Shown: positions 45,235 to 55,093 of the stretch, in pieces
How positions within the stretch are numbered: position 1 is the stretch's first letter
Layout: each line of letters begins with the position of its first letter
DNA from: Neptuniibacter sp. 1_MG-2023
GTDB taxonomy: Bacteria > Pseudomonadota > Gammaproteobacteria > Pseudomonadales > Balneatricaceae
Length of the DNA stretch: 64,000 nucleotides
Direction of reading: 5' to 3'
Assembly (NCBI RefSeq): GCF_030547185.1
Contig: NZ_JAUOQR010000003.1
Location: 248,001-312,000, forward strand
Notes under the pieces: generated by a model
The model's database searches: none
The model's input: the letters and a program-made list of their open reading frames with translations, nothing else
What the model was told of the DNA's origin: nothing
Made by a program: the position numbers and the translations under genes

Positions 45235-46449
45235 TTAACGTGCGATCGCTAAGTCTCCCGTCCGTATATTATATGTGGCGGCGGGTGAGCTGATGTGACC
45301 TGATGAAAAGCCCATTTGTACATCATCAATAATTAAGGTTTGTTGGGTGTTGGTTAATTGGGTGTTGCTGTTCATTTGTGGTGTAAAAATAGTTGAACTG
45401 CGGTAGATAGTGAGCTTGTCACCACGCTTTAAACCATGCTGTTTACCTGCACTGATCCAGATGGTTCGATCTTCAACTTGAGTTATACGAGCACTAAAAG
45501 GTTCGCAGCGCAGTTCTGCGGATATTTCTGATGCAATTTTATCTTCGAGCACTTTTACCTTCTGACCGTAGTCTTGCTTAATAAACCCTGGTGTAGCAAA
45601 CCCCGTTGTTATTGTCCGATCAAGACTCCATAGGCCTGCGGTCTGGTAGTGCTTTTGCGAAACAAGTTGACCTGAGAAACCGTCATGTATAAATAGGTCG
45701 ATTTCAAAATTCCGTAGGTGTCTTTTACTTTTGAAATCGAGTCTGTTGTAAAGATCCATAAAGTAGTTATTTTCGGCATGAGTGCGAGGATCAACCATAG
45801 AGATATCACGGATAACGCCGGAAATTACATAGTTGACGTCGAGCTGACCGATCGTGCTTAGCATGCTTGTTAGCTTGCCGCTATCTAGTTGTGATGAGCT
45901 AGCTTGGCTAGGATTAGGGTAGAGGTTAATTAAACCCGCATTGTAGGTGATCGTTTGTGATTTGCTATTAAAGCGTTGGCTTAATTGTGCAGGTAGTGTG
46001 CTGCTAATATTATGGAGTCCGCCCAGATTAGCTTGGCTTAATTGTTGAAGCGGAAAAGCGGCAAAGGCTATGGTTTTTTTGTAATTGTTACTACTTCCGT
46101 TGCTGCAGCCTTCATCAATCTCTACATTTGCTTTGATTCGAATATGCAGTGTTGAGCCAATGATTTTCTCATCTAGTATTTCGATATTTGAAACTTGGCC
46201 CAAAGAGCTGATCTGCATATTGTCTATCTCAAGAATGCCATCTCGTACGACTTGACTGCTAGACACATAAACAGCTGCCTGCATAGATGCTTGTTGAGAA
46301 GCATCCCTGATTGCGGCCTCTCTGGCAGCGGTAATATTTTTGTTGGCAATAATAGCTTGCCCCTCGGCCTCAATGACAACTGCTTGGGCTATAGAAGTTA
46401 AAGATAGAAATAAGCTAACAATAAGAAAATTCAGCGTTTTATTAAACAT
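45235..46449 (-). CDS. flgT: Flagellar assembly protein FlgT
   Basis: 404 aa with a signal peptide (cleavage near Ala22 in SIAQA). The N-terminal domain (AEGQAIIANKNITAAREAAIRDA) matches the FlgT N-domain. The middle domain has a tolB-like fold, and the C-terminal domain contains ISAGKQHGLKRGDKLTIY. In Vibrio FlgT forms the H ring around the polar flagellar basal body and helps T-ring (MotX/Y) assembly. It is divergent from flgO-flgP, its functional partners. No other flagellar genes are in the window. Confidence 0.85.
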   Translation of the reverse strand: MFNKTLNFLIVSLFLSLTSIAQAVVIEAEGQAIIANKNITAAREAAIRDASQQASMQAAVYVSSSQVVRDGILEIDNMQISSLGQVSNIEILDEKIIGSTLHIRIKANVEIDEGCSNGSSNNYKKTIAFAAFPLQQLSQANLGGLHNISSTLPAQLSQRFNSKSQTITYNAGLINLYPNPSQASSSQLDSGKLTSMLSTIGQLDVNYVISGVIRDISMVDPRTHAENNYFMDLYNRLDFKSKRHLRNFEIDLFIHDGFSGQLVSQKHYQTAGLWSLDRTITTGFATPGFIKQDYGQKVKVLEDKIASEISAELRCEPFSARITQVEDRTIWISAGKQHGLKRGDKLTIYRSSTIFTPQMNSNTQLTNTQQTLIIDDVQMGFSSGHISSPAATYNIRTGDLAIAR

Positions 46450-46612
46450 ATCTGCCTAATGACCGATTACTAAAAGAGGTCGAGTAAATAATTAATCGTT
46501 TTCAGAACAGTATTTTATTGTGTGCCTGTTGTAAACGGTTTAAGTCGACTCCCTATGCTTGGTGGATTATGTTAGATTGTCGAGCTTAACCTTTTGAGTT
46601 TGGAATATCAGG

Positions 46613-47344
46613 ATGAAAAAGATTTTACTGCTGTTAATGGTTTGCTTTTTAAGCGGATGCTTTCAGCAGGTTAATACCCAAGATAAGCAGCCTGAAAAGG
46701 TGCATATTGAAAGTATGAGTCCTGAGGTTGTTGAGCAGTTGCATCAACTAGAGAAAGCGCATATTGCGGAGAAAGAGGCACTGCTGGAAAAAGAGCGATC
46801 GATGTTGCAGCGCCAAGTTGTACAAGTTGAGACTTTGCCAAATGGGTTGGATCCTATTAGTGAAGCGGTGTCTCAAATGGCTGTGCAGATGAATGCTGGC
46901 TTGCAGGAAAATCGAGTAAAGCGCTTCCCTGTTGCGGTTATTCCATTCACTAACTTACACAATGGTAGGAAAGTTGGTCGTTTTGGTGAGCGATTAGAGC
47001 AAGGATTTATCTATCAATTGCAGCAGCACGGTTATAATCTTGTTGATTATCGTGCGGCTGGGCTCACGACTTCGACCAAGCAGCCGTTATCGAAACAAAA
47101 TCTTTCGGGATTGCGTACGCGTTTTAAGGTTTATTTCTTAGTGACAGGGACTTATGCCCAACACTCAGATGGCTTAGTGATCAATGCGCGTGTTATTGAT
47201 ACAACGACGCGACAAGTATTGGCGACAGGTCAAACCCACATTCCTAACGAACGTTTAGAGGGTGCTATTCCAGGGTATGATCCATTGGAGGCTCTAAATC
47301 AGGGGCTTATTATTGAAAATCGCGGTGGTCCTGTTGGTAGGTGA
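46613..47344 (+). CDS. flgO: Flagellar outer-membrane lipoprotein FlgO
   Basis: 243 aa. The lipoprotein signal MKKILLLLMVCFLSGC gives Cys16. A coiled, charged stretch (about 40-75, EKAHIAEKEALLEKERSM) precedes the FlgO domain (about 85-235) with AVIPFTNLHNGRKVGRFGER and VTGTYAQHSDGLVINARVID. FlgO is part of the outer basal-body disk that stabilises sheathed polar flagella in Vibrio. The stop overlaps the region of the flgP start, so the two are coupled. Confidence 0.86.
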   Translation: MKKILLLLMVCFLSGCFQQVNTQDKQPEKVHIESMSPEVVEQLHQLEKAHIAEKEALLEKERSMLQRQVVQVETLPNGLDPISEAVSQMAVQMNAGLQENRVKRFPVAVIPFTNLHNGRKVGRFGERLEQGFIYQLQQHGYNLVDYRAAGLTTSTKQPLSKQNLSGLRTRFKVYFLVTGTYAQHSDGLVINARVIDTTTRQVLATGQTHIPNERLEGAIPGYDPLEALNQGLIIENRGGPVGR

Positions 47345-47346
47345 TA

Positions 47347-47832
47347 ATGAAAAGAATAATAAGTAAATCTCTAAAGCTGACTGCTTTTGCGCTGTTTTTT
47401 CCTATGTTTCTAGTTATTCAAGGTTGTGAAACGGTTGTGGAATCTACGGTTGAGGTGGTGGATGCGTTACCTGATATTAATTTTCCACCGCGTGTGGAGG
47501 AGCCGAAAGCGCCAAACTGGGTGCGTGCAACAGGTTATGCCCCTATAAGTTTACAGCCTGGCCAAACGCAGCAGCATAAAGTACTGATGGCTATGCGGGC
47601 ATCTAAGTTGCGTGCTTACCAAGAGTTGGCAGGTGTTGTTCATGGTCAATATATGTTCGGCACGACAACGGTTAAAGATATGGTTTTACAAAGCGATCAA
47701 TTTAAAACCGCTATATCCGGTATAGTGCGCGGTGCGAGAGTGGTGAAGACCTTCCCTGTACAGGAAGATACATACGCCACTACCCTTGAGGTGGATATGA
47801 ATCAAGTGCAACGTGCGTGGGTCAGTAACTAA
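47347..47832 (+). CDS. flgP: Flagellar assembly lipoprotein FlgP
   Basis: 161 aa from the ATG. A long hydrophobic leader ends FLVIQGC, a lipobox. The mature protein belongs to the LPP20/FlgP type, with PNWVRATGYAPISLQPG and AMRASKLRAYQELAGVVHGQ. FlgP forms basal-body disks in Vibrio and Campylobacter. A GTG 6 bases upstream (overlapping the flgO stop) is an alternative start. It is followed by a bidirectional hairpin. Confidence 0.86.
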   Translation: MKRIISKSLKLTAFALFFPMFLVIQGCETVVESTVEVVDALPDINFPPRVEEPKAPNWVRATGYAPISLQPGQTQQHKVLMAMRASKLRAYQELAGVVHGQYMFGTTTVKDMVLQSDQFKTAISGIVRGARVVKTFPVQEDTYATTLEVDMNQVQRAWVSN

Positions 47833-47833
47833 A

Positions 47834-47862
47834 ACTCTACTGAATCGGTTGATCAGTAGAGT
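47834..47862. terminator. Bidirectional terminator between flgP and the DUF1244 gene
   Basis: ACTCTACTGA (47834-47843), 9-base loop, TCAGTAGAGT (47853-47862): perfect 10-base stem flanked by AAA on the left and GTTT on the right, between convergent genes. Confidence 0.75.
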
Positions 47863-47868
47863 GTTTAG

Positions 47869-48162
47869 CTATTTGTTTTGCGTAGCTTCAAACGCTGCCA
47901 TCTGTTCTGGGGTTGCTTTCGCTTGATATTTCTCTTTCCAGCTATCGTAGGGTTCTCCGTAAACTAACTCTCTCGCTGCTTCGTAATCGATCTCTTCACC
48001 TCGTTCCTCAGCTTCCGCTTTGTACCATTTGCTTAGGCAGTTGCGGCAAAAGCCCGCAAGAATCATTAAATCGATGTTTTGTACATCCTTCCTTTCATCT
48101 AAGTGGGCCAATAGGCGACGAAAGACGGCAGCTTCTATCTCGTTTTGTTTATTCTGATCCAT
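47869..48162 (-). CDS. DUF1244 family protein
   Basis: 97 aa from the chosen start MDQNKQNEIEAAVFRRLLAH. The core LMILAGFCRNCLSKWYKAEA and an EEIDYEAARELVYGEPYDSW segment identify the DUF1244 family, which has no known function. The two closely spaced cysteines of FCRNC are conserved and may bind metal. The ATG is chosen because GAGAGC precedes it; an earlier in-frame ATG would overlap glnD. It lies 13 bases after the glnD stop and is probably co-transcribed. Confidence 0.85.
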   Translation of the reverse strand: MDQNKQNEIEAAVFRRLLAHLDERKDVQNIDLMILAGFCRNCLSKWYKAEAEERGEEIDYEAARELVYGEPYDSWKEKYQAKATPEQMAAFEATQNK

Positions 48163-48175
48163 ATTGCTCTCAACC

Positions 48176-50875
48176 CTATTGTTCATGCTGGATAGTTTCA
48201 TCTAACTGATGGCATATATCTTCTTGCAACTTTTGGCACACATCGGGATCGGAAAGGGGCGTTCCTTCTTCATCAGTGATAAAAAAGAAATCCTCTACTT
48301 TTTCGCCGACACTTGTAATTCTGGCCTTTCTAACCGAGAGGTTATGTTCGGCAAAAATGCCACCTATGCGGGCTAAAAGGCCAGGTCTGTCAGGTGTTAT
48401 AACCTCTAAAACGGTCTGTTGAGAAATTGAGTCGTTGCTTAAATACACTTGTGTAGGTGTCGCAAAGAGTTTCATTTGGCGAGGGACGCGCCGTTGAATG
48501 ATCTCTGGATAGTCGTCTGGATCATCAAGCTCTTCAATCAGGCGTTCTTTTATCTGAGATAGATGGTCTGGGTTTTCTGATAGGGGAGTGTTGTCATCAG
48601 AGAGTACTGTGTAGGTATTCAAAACTTCACCGCAATCAGTAACTATGATGCGTGCATCTTGAATGTTGAGGTGTAGCTGGTCCATTGTTGAAACGGTGGC
48701 TGCAAACAGGTTTTTGAAATCTTGGCTGTAGATGAAGATTTCAGTTGCTCCCTCAAATACTCGGTGTGATGTTTGTCTTATTAAAACGAGAGGTTCGTGG
48801 GGCCTATCATGTTCAATAATTGCCTTTGTGTGCTCGGCAATGCTTTGTGAGGTTTCACGTAGGAAATAATCATCCCCAATGGATTCCCATAGCTCTTTGA
48901 ACGCGTCTGCTTCCACACCTTGGCGCTTGAGAATAACGAGCGCTTCGTTTTGTATCTGCTCAATGCGGTCTTCTTTGTTGATTGGGTTTTCTAAGCCGCG
49001 CCTTAATGCGCGTTTAGTATCTGTGTACAGCTTGCGCATTAAGGTTGCACGCCAGCTGTTCCAGAGCGTCTGGTTTGTAGCGTTAATATCGGCAATAGTT
49101 AATACATAAAGGTAGTCTAAGTGGACAACGTCACAGACTTGTTTGGCGAACCTATGGATGACTTCTGGGTCTGATATGTCTTTTCGTTGGGCTGTCATCG
49201 ACATTAGCAGATGGTTTCTGACTAACCATGCAACGAGGTGACTGTCCCATTTGCCTAAGTGGTGCTTTTCGCAAAAAGACATTGCATCTTCTGCCCCTAA
49301 ATCAGAGTGATCTCCACCTCGACCTTTTGCTATATCGTGGAAAAGTGCTGCAATATAGAGAAGTTCAACCTTTGGAAGTTGGTTGACTATTCTGTGAGCT
49401 ATAGGGAATTCTTCTCGTGCGTCGTTGTGTCTGAATTGTCTACAGTTTTGAATGACCTTCATGGTATGTGCATCAACGGTATAGATATGAAATAGGTCGT
49501 GCTGCATCTGACCTATGATTTTACCGAATGCAGGTAAATATCGTCCTAAGATACCGTAACGGGTCATGAGTTTAAGCTGAGTAGAGACGCGTTCAGGTGA
49601 GCGCATCAATTCCATAAATAGACTGGTGTTACGTATATCGTTTCTGAAGTCGTCATCTACTCGATGGCGATTGGCGCGCAGAAGTCGGATTGTAGATGCT
49701 CTAACACCTGCTATATTTTCGTTTTGCGCGAGTAGTACAAACAGCTCCATTAATGCAAAAGGGTGATGCTCGAAAACCTTGTCGTAAGTGACTTCTATGA
49801 AGTCGTTGTGGATCTGAAAGCGGTTGTTTAGAGGTTTGATGACCTGTTCTTCGTCGGCACGAAGGATCGCTTCATCGAAGTGCTGTAACAGTAAGCCGTT
49901 GAAGACCGACATTGCCATTGCTATGCGGTAATACTTGCTCATAAACTGTTCAACAGCTAGCTTTCCATCTTTGTCTTGGTAACCAAAGAAACTGGCTAAT
50001 TCGCGCTGGTGATCAAATAAAAGGCGGTCCTCACGTCGTTTACATAGCATGTGTAGTGCGTATCTTACTGACCAGAGGTAGAGCTCACCTTTGTTTAAAA
50101 TATCTAGTTCTGATTCGGTTAGAAAGCCATCTTCTACTAAGTCGCGAATATATGTAGAACCAAAATGCCGTTTGGCGACCCATCCGATGGTCTGGAGGTC
50201 GCGTAAGCCTCCCGGAGAGTTTTTGAGGTTAGGTTCTAAATTGTATTCTGTGTTATTTGTTTTTGAGTGACGGTCTTTCTGTTCTTTCGATTTGGCAAGG
50301 AAAAACTCTTTATCGGTCCAAGCGCCTTCAGAGGTGACTTTGTCGTACATCTCTGAGTGTAAACCTTCATTGCCGATAAGTGTTCTGGACTCAATTAGGT
50401 TGGTTGCGATGGTGATGTCATTTTGAGCTTCGTTGTAGCATTCACTTAGTGTGCGGACGCTAGAACCTATATCTAAATTTATATCCCATAGAAACGTTAA
50501 AAAACCACTGATTGAGTCGTGATGCTCTTCAGGGTTTAGTTCGTCGCTTAACAGTATCAGCAAATCAATATCAGAATGAGGGTGTAGCTCTCCGCGGCCA
50601 TAACCTCCAACAGCAATCAGTGCGATTTGGTTTTGAGGCCATTCGAACTGTTCCCAAGCTGTTTGTAGAATGCGATCAATCTCCCATGCGCGTCCATAGA
50701 CAAGTTTTCTGATGTCTTCGCCAGCTTTGAAGCGCTCATCAAGGTTTTGATTAATCTCTTTTAGTGCATCTTTATAAACAGGAATTTGGGATGTTGCTGA
50801 AGCGAGTTTATTTTTGAAATCGCTGAGATTGATAATCTCTGTTTCGGCAAGCTGCTGTTGTAAAGTAATTGGCAT
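48176..50875 (-). CDS. glnD: Bifunctional uridylyltransferase/uridylyl-removing enzyme GlnD
   Basis: 899 aa nitrogen sensor that uridylylates PII proteins when glutamine is low and removes UMP when it is high. The nucleotidyltransferase motif GGYGRGELHPHSDIDLLIL (about 90-108), the HD hydrolase motif FHDIAKGRGGDHSDLG (about 510-525) and two C-terminal ACT domains (about 705-780 and 815-895) are all intact. It lies 47 bases downstream of map, the same order (map-glnD) as in E. coli. Confidence 0.96.
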   Translation of the reverse strand: MPITLQQQLAETEIINLSDFKNKLASATSQIPVYKDALKEINQNLDERFKAGEDIRKLVYGRAWEIDRILQTAWEQFEWPQNQIALIAVGGYGRGELHPHSDIDLLILLSDELNPEEHHDSISGFLTFLWDINLDIGSSVRTLSECYNEAQNDITIATNLIESRTLIGNEGLHSEMYDKVTSEGAWTDKEFFLAKSKEQKDRHSKTNNTEYNLEPNLKNSPGGLRDLQTIGWVAKRHFGSTYIRDLVEDGFLTESELDILNKGELYLWSVRYALHMLCKRREDRLLFDHQRELASFFGYQDKDGKLAVEQFMSKYYRIAMAMSVFNGLLLQHFDEAILRADEEQVIKPLNNRFQIHNDFIEVTYDKVFEHHPFALMELFVLLAQNENIAGVRASTIRLLRANRHRVDDDFRNDIRNTSLFMELMRSPERVSTQLKLMTRYGILGRYLPAFGKIIGQMQHDLFHIYTVDAHTMKVIQNCRQFRHNDAREEFPIAHRIVNQLPKVELLYIAALFHDIAKGRGGDHSDLGAEDAMSFCEKHHLGKWDSHLVAWLVRNHLLMSMTAQRKDISDPEVIHRFAKQVCDVVHLDYLYVLTIADINATNQTLWNSWRATLMRKLYTDTKRALRRGLENPINKEDRIEQIQNEALVILKRQGVEADAFKELWESIGDDYFLRETSQSIAEHTKAIIEHDRPHEPLVLIRQTSHRVFEGATEIFIYSQDFKNLFAATVSTMDQLHLNIQDARIIVTDCGEVLNTYTVLSDDNTPLSENPDHLSQIKERLIEELDDPDDYPEIIQRRVPRQMKLFATPTQVYLSNDSISQQTVLEVITPDRPGLLARIGGIFAEHNLSVRKARITSVGEKVEDFFFITDEEGTPLSDPDVCQKLQEDICHQLDETIQHEQ

Positions 50876-50922
50876 TGCATACGACCTTTTATTGAATGCG
50901 GCACTAATTTTATAGGTGTAGA

Positions 50923-51693
50923 TTAAATTGTATCATCAGGTCTGAGTGTTAATATTTCATAACCATCGGCCGTCACCAATATAGTGTGTTCCCATTGTGC
51001 GGAAAGGCGGCGATCGGATGTTTCCACGGTCCAACCATCTTTCTTTGAAAGCTTAACTTGGCGTTTGCCCGCGTTAATCATCGGTTCAATAGTGAAGATC
51101 ATCCCTTCTTCTAAGATCTCGCCAGTGTCGGGTCTGCCATAATGTAATACTTGAGGTTCTTCGTGGAACTCCGCGCCTATGCCATGTCCGCAGTATTCGC
51201 GTACAACGGTGTAATGGTTTTGTTCCGCATAGGTTTGTATGGTGTGACCAATATCGCCTAGACGAGCACCTGGTTTGACCAATCGAATCCCTCTGTACAT
51301 GCATTCTAGTGTTACATCGACCAGTCTACGTGCATGTGGAAGCTCCTTGCCAACAAAGAACATCTTGCTTGTATCGCCATGATAGCCGTCCTTAATGACT
51401 GTAATATCAATATTAATAATATCGTTATTTTTTAGGGGCTTATCATTGGGGATGCCATGGCAAACGACTTGGTTTACCGATGTGCAGATTGATTTTGGAA
51501 AACCATGGTAATTGAGTGGTGCGGGAATAGCTTGCTGTTCGTTGACAATGTAGTCGTGACAGATCTGATTGAGTTCGTCGGTGGTGACGCCGACTTTTAC
51601 AAAAGGTTCAATCATGACTAAAACATCGGCAGCTAAACGGCCTGCGATGCGCATTTTTTCGATCTCTTCTGGGGTTTTAATCTTGATGCTCAT
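50923..51693 (-). CDS. map: Type I methionine aminopeptidase
   Basis: 256 aa, removes N-terminal methionine from nascent proteins. Metal ligands are recognisable in INIDITVIKDGYHGDTSKMF (two Asp), YCGHGIGAEFHEEP (His) and TIEPMI (Glu). It is divergent from rpsB, an ancient gammaproteobacterial arrangement, and upstream of glnD on the same strand. Standard short bacterial form. Confidence 0.97.
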   Translation of the reverse strand: MSIKIKTPEEIEKMRIAGRLAADVLVMIEPFVKVGVTTDELNQICHDYIVNEQQAIPAPLNYHGFPKSICTSVNQVVCHGIPNDKPLKNNDIINIDITVIKDGYHGDTSKMFFVGKELPHARRLVDVTLECMYRGIRLVKPGARLGDIGHTIQTYAEQNHYTVVREYCGHGIGAEFHEEPQVLHYGRPDTGEILEEGMIFTIEPMINAGKRQVKLSKKDGWTVETSDRRLSAQWEHTILVTADGYEILTLRPDDTI

Positions 51694-51812
51694 AGCTGCC
51701 GGAATATCCTTCTAATTCTTGTGAGTACTGTATGTAAAAAATAACTGGATGGGGATTGTATCAATCAACTGAGGTTAAAAGAAATAAGCTTTATCTCTAT
51801 GGGCAGTTATGG

Positions 51813-51937
51813 TATAAATCCGCGCTCAATTTGCATAAGCAAAAATGTCACACACGTGCCGACACAATATTCAGGGTGCCTTAGGGTTGAATGTTGGGGT
51901 TCGTGGAGGTCTAACCCAAAACATTTAGGAAAAAACA
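51813..51937 (+). promoter_or_regulatory. rpsB promoter and leader (probable S2 autoregulatory leader)
   Basis: A -10 box TATAAA at 51813-51818 is followed by about 110 bases of leader before the ATG at 51938. The leader has paired elements, for example GTTGGGGTT and AACCCAAAAC (51892-51926) enclosing CGTGGAGGTCT. A structured rpsB leader used for feedback by ribosomal protein S2 is known in gammaproteobacteria. Assignment here is by position and foldability, not by a model search. Confidence 0.5.
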
Positions 51938-52678
51938 ATGGCTAAAACTACTATGCGTGACCTGCTTAAAGCAGGCGTTCACTTCGGTCACCAGACTCGT
52001 TACTGGAACCCGAAAATGTCAAAATTCATTTTCGGTGCTCGTAACAAAATCCATATCATCAACCTAGAGCACACACTTCCTGCTCTTAATGGTGCATTGG
52101 ATAGCATCCAGAATATGGCATCTAACAAAAATAAAGTTCTTTTTGTTGGTACAAAACGTGCAGCAAGCAAAATCATTAAAGAAGAAGCTAGCCGTGCATC
52201 TATGCCATACGTTAACCACCGTTGGTTGGGTGGTATGCTGACTAACTACAAGACTATTCGTCAGTCTATCCGTCGTCTTCGTGATCTAGAATCACAGAGC
52301 CAAGACGGTACGTTTGAAAAGCTAACTAAGAAAGAAGCTTTGATGCGTCAGCGTGAAATGGAAAAGCTAGAGCGTTCTATCGGTGGTATTAAAGAGATGG
52401 GCGGCCTGCCTGATGCTCTTTTTGTAATCGATGTGGATCATGAGCGTATCGCTGTAAATGAAGCAAACAAGCTAGGTATCCCTGTTATCGGTGTTGTTGA
52501 TACTAACAGTAATCCTGATGGTATTGACGTTATTATTCCTGGTAACGATGATGCGTTGCGCGCTATTCAGATTTACGTTAAGTCTGCTGCTGATGCATGC
52601 CTTGAAGGTTCAGGTGCTGGTGCTGGCGACAAAAACGAATTCGTAGAAGTTGAAGAGACTCCAGCTGCGGCTGAGTAA
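51938..52678 (+). CDS. rpsB: 30S ribosomal protein S2
   Basis: 246 aa. It begins [20 protein letters not shown] and contains [31 protein letters not shown] and [12 protein letters not shown], all S2 signatures. The acidic C-terminal tail is normal. It heads the rpsB-tsf-pyrH-frr run and is separated from tsf by a terminator that probably acts as an attenuator. Confidence 0.99.
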   Translation: MAKTTMRDLLKAGVHFGHQTRYWNPKMSKFIFGARNKIHIINLEHTLPALNGALDSIQNMASNKNKVLFVGTKRAASKIIKEEASRASMPYVNHRWLGGMLTNYKTIRQSIRRLRDLESQSQDGTFEKLTKKEALMRQREMEKLERSIGGIKEMGGLPDALFVIDVDHERIAVNEANKLGIPVIGVVDTNSNPDGIDVIIPGNDDALRAIQIYVKSAADACLEGSGAGAGDKNEFVEVEETPAAAE

Positions 52679-52722
52679 TCGGACTGTAAACACAGTCAAT
52701 TATTCTCTTTGATGACTTAAAG

Positions 52723-52744
52723 AGGGGGCTAGGCCCCCTTTTTT
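52723..52744 (+). terminator. Intrinsic terminator/attenuator between rpsB and tsf
   Basis: AGGGGGC (52723-52729), loop TAG, GCCCCCT (52733-52739), then TTTTT. It is a GC-only stem with a T-run, in the usual rpsB-tsf position where partial termination adjusts the tsf level. Confidence 0.88.
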
Positions 52745-52789
52745 GGATTTTTTGATTAACCCACGACTATTTTATTAGGGGTATCGATA

Positions 52790-53650
52790 ATGGCGAAGAT
52801 TTCCGCTGCAATGGTTAAAGATCTGCGTGACCGTACAGGTCTAGGCATGATGGAATGTAAAAAAGCACTTCAGGGTACTGATGGTGATGTAGATAAAGCG
52901 ATTGAAGAAATGCGTAAAGCATCAGGTATGAAAGCAGCTAAAAAAGCTGGTCGTACTGCTGCTGAAGGTGTTGTTCTAGTTAAGGTCGCTGATGATAATA
53001 GCTACGCTGTTGCTGTAGAGGTTAACTCTGAAACTGATTTCGCTGCGCGCGATGAAGGTTTCTTAGCGTTTTCAAATGTTGTTCTTGATAAAGCATTTGC
53101 TGGTAAAGAAACAAACGTTGAAACTTTGATGGCTGGTGAATTGAACGATGCACGTGATGCATTAGTTCAGAAAATCGGTGAAAACATTGGCGTACGCCGT
53201 GTGTTCTTAGTTGAAGGTGGTGTTGTCGCTGCCTATGTTCATAGTAATAACAAAATTGCTGCAATGGTTCAGCTTGAAGGCGGTAACGCTGAAACAGCTA
53301 AAGATATTGCTATGCACGTGACTGCTGTTAATCCTCAGGTTGTAAGTAAAGATGATATGCCTGAAGATGTAGTTGCTAAAGAGAAAGAAATTATTCTTGC
53401 TCAGCCAGATATGGCTAGTAAGCCAGCAGAAATTGCTGAGAAAATGGTTGTTGGTCGTATCAATAAATTCTTGGCAGAGAATAGCTTGGTAGAGCAAGCG
53501 TTCGTTAAAAATCCTGAGCTTAAAGTGGGCCAGGTTGCTAAAGATGCTGGTGCGACAGTTAAATCCTTTACTCGTATAGAAGTGGGTGAAGGCATTGAAG
53601 TTGAAGAAGTGGATTTTGCTGCTGAAGTTGCTGCTCAGTTGAAAGGCTAA
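52790..53650 (+). CDS. tsf: Translation elongation factor Ts
   Basis: 286 aa guanine-nucleotide exchange factor for EF-Tu. The N-terminal [20 protein letters not shown] and the core [14 protein letters not shown] are classic EF-Ts signatures. Full length. It lies between two hairpin terminators and may also be transcribed from its own promoter, although none is obvious in 52745-52789. Confidence 0.98.
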   Translation: MAKISAAMVKDLRDRTGLGMMECKKALQGTDGDVDKAIEEMRKASGMKAAKKAGRTAAEGVVLVKVADDNSYAVAVEVNSETDFAARDEGFLAFSNVVLDKAFAGKETNVETLMAGELNDARDALVQKIGENIGVRRVFLVEGGVVAAYVHSNNKIAAMVQLEGGNAETAKDIAMHVTAVNPQVVSKDDMPEDVVAKEKEIILAQPDMASKPAEIAEKMVVGRINKFLAENSLVEQAFVKNPELKVGQVAKDAGATVKSFTRIEVGEGIEVEEVDFAAEVAAQLKG

Positions 53651-53668
53651 CTTGCTGTAAAACCTTCC

Positions 53669-53705
53669 GATTGCGCATGTTCTGCATGCGCAATCTTCCC
53701 TTTTC
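53669..53705 (+). terminator. Terminator-like hairpin after tsf
   Basis: GATTGCGCATG (53669-53679), loop TTCTG, CATGCGCAATC (53685-53695): perfect 11-base stem followed by TTCCCTTTTCC. It probably separates the rpsB-tsf transcripts from pyrH-frr. Confidence 0.72.
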
Positions 53706-53747
53706 CTGATACACTATCCTGATCTCAATTTCTGCGGAGATAGACGG

Positions 53748-54506
53748 ATGCCATCTACCGAAAAACGATCCAAGTATAAACGTATTCTGCTCAAGTTGAG
53801 CGGTGAAGCCCTGATGGGCGAAGAAAGCTTTGGTATTGATTCCAATGTCCTCAATCGAATGGCGCTTGAAATTGGCCAGTTGGTTGGAATAGGTGTGCAA
53901 GTGGGTATGGTGATCGGTGGCGGGAATTTATTCCGCGGTGCCGCACTCAATGCTGCTGGCTTAGATCGAGTTACTGGCGATCACATGGGAATGTTAGCTA
54001 CGGTTATGAATGCATTAGCTATGCGCGATGCTTTAGAACGTAGCAATATTAATACACGTGTTATGTCTGCAATTCCTATGAGTGGTGTCGTTGATCATTA
54101 TGATCGTCGTAACGCGATACGTTACTTGAATCAGGGTGATGTAGTTATTTTTGCCGCGGGCACAGGTAACCCATTTTTCACTACAGATTCTGCCGCTTGT
54201 TTACGTGGTATAGAAATTGACGCAGACGTTGTGTTAAAAGCGACAAAAGTTGATGGTGTATATACTGCCGACCCAGTGAAAGATCCAACAGCGCGCCGAT
54301 ACCTTCATTTAAATTATGATGAAGTTCTGGAGCAGCAGTTAGGAGTGATGGATCTGACGGCGATATGTTTAACGCGCGATCATAATATGCCTGTTCGTGT
54401 ATTTAATATGAATAAATCAGGTGCTTTGGCTAACCTTGTTGTTGGTGGTAATGAAGGCACGTTGATTGATTGCAGTGAAACGGTTGGAGAAAAATATGCT
54501 GAATGA
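53748..54506 (+). CDS. pyrH: Uridylate kinase
   Basis: 252 aa bacterial UMP kinase of the amino-acid kinase fold. [14 protein letters not shown] binds phosphate, [10 protein letters not shown] and [17 protein letters not shown] are active-site loops, and [13 protein letters not shown] is near the C-terminus. It follows a hairpin after tsf and overlaps frr by 11 bases, an unusual coupling of the two genes. Confidence 0.98.
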   Translation: MPSTEKRSKYKRILLKLSGEALMGEESFGIDSNVLNRMALEIGQLVGIGVQVGMVIGGGNLFRGAALNAAGLDRVTGDHMGMLATVMNALAMRDALERSNINTRVMSAIPMSGVVDHYDRRNAIRYLNQGDVVIFAAGTGNPFFTTDSAACLRGIEIDADVVLKATKVDGVYTADPVKDPTARRYLHLNYDEVLEQQLGVMDLTAICLTRDHNMPVRVFNMNKSGALANLVVGGNEGTLIDCSETVGEKYAE

Positions 54507-55053
54507 AATTACTCAGGATGCTTCCGAACGCATGCAGAAGAGCTTAGATGCTCTAGTAAATAATTTTAAAAAGATTCGTACTGGGCGCGCACATCCAAGT
54601 ATTTTGGAAGGTGTGCAGGTTTCCTATTACGGATCTGATGTGCCTTTAAGTCAGGTTGCTAATATCTCGGTTGAAGATGGTCGTACACTGTCTATTGTGC
54701 CTTGGGAAAAACCAATGGTGCCTGTGATTGAAAAAGCCATTATGACATCGAATCTGGGGCTTAATCCTGCTACGGCCGGTGAAAATATCCGTGTCCCTAT
54801 GCCGCCTTTGACAGAAGAAACACGTAAGGGCTACATAAAGCAGGCTCGTTCAGAAGCTGAGAATGCGCGTGTATCTGTACGTAATGTTCGTCGTGATGCT
54901 AATGGTGATTTGAAGGATCTTCTGAAAGAGAAGGAGATTACTGAGGATGATCAACGCCGTGGTGAAGATCAGATTCAGAAGATTACGGATAAGTATGTTG
55001 CTGAAGTGGATGCACTTTTGGAACAGAAAGAAAAAGATCTAATGGAAATTTGA
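54496..55053 (+). CDS. frr: Ribosome recycling factor
   Basis: 185 aa, splits post-termination ribosomes with EF-G. It starts [20 protein letters not shown], with [14 protein letters not shown] and [20 protein letters not shown] typical of RRF. The frame is open to 54466, but the ATG at 54496 has GGAGA 6 bases before and matches the family start. This places the first 11 bases inside the end of pyrH. Confidence 0.98.
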   Translation: MLNEITQDASERMQKSLDALVNNFKKIRTGRAHPSILEGVQVSYYGSDVPLSQVANISVEDGRTLSIVPWEKPMVPVIEKAIMTSNLGLNPATAGENIRVPMPPLTEETRKGYIKQARSEAENARVSVRNVRRDANGDLKDLLKEKEITEDDQRRGEDQIQKITDKYVAEVDALLEQKEKDLMEI

Positions 55054-55093
55054 TCGTAGCAGCGGTGCTGTAAAGTGCCGCTGAACTTATGTC

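Noticed and set aside
46450-46612. Sigma-54 or sigma-28 promoter for the flgT/flgOP divergent pair
   Set aside because: No convincing TGGC-N-TTGC or GCCGATAA element was found in the 163-base gap.
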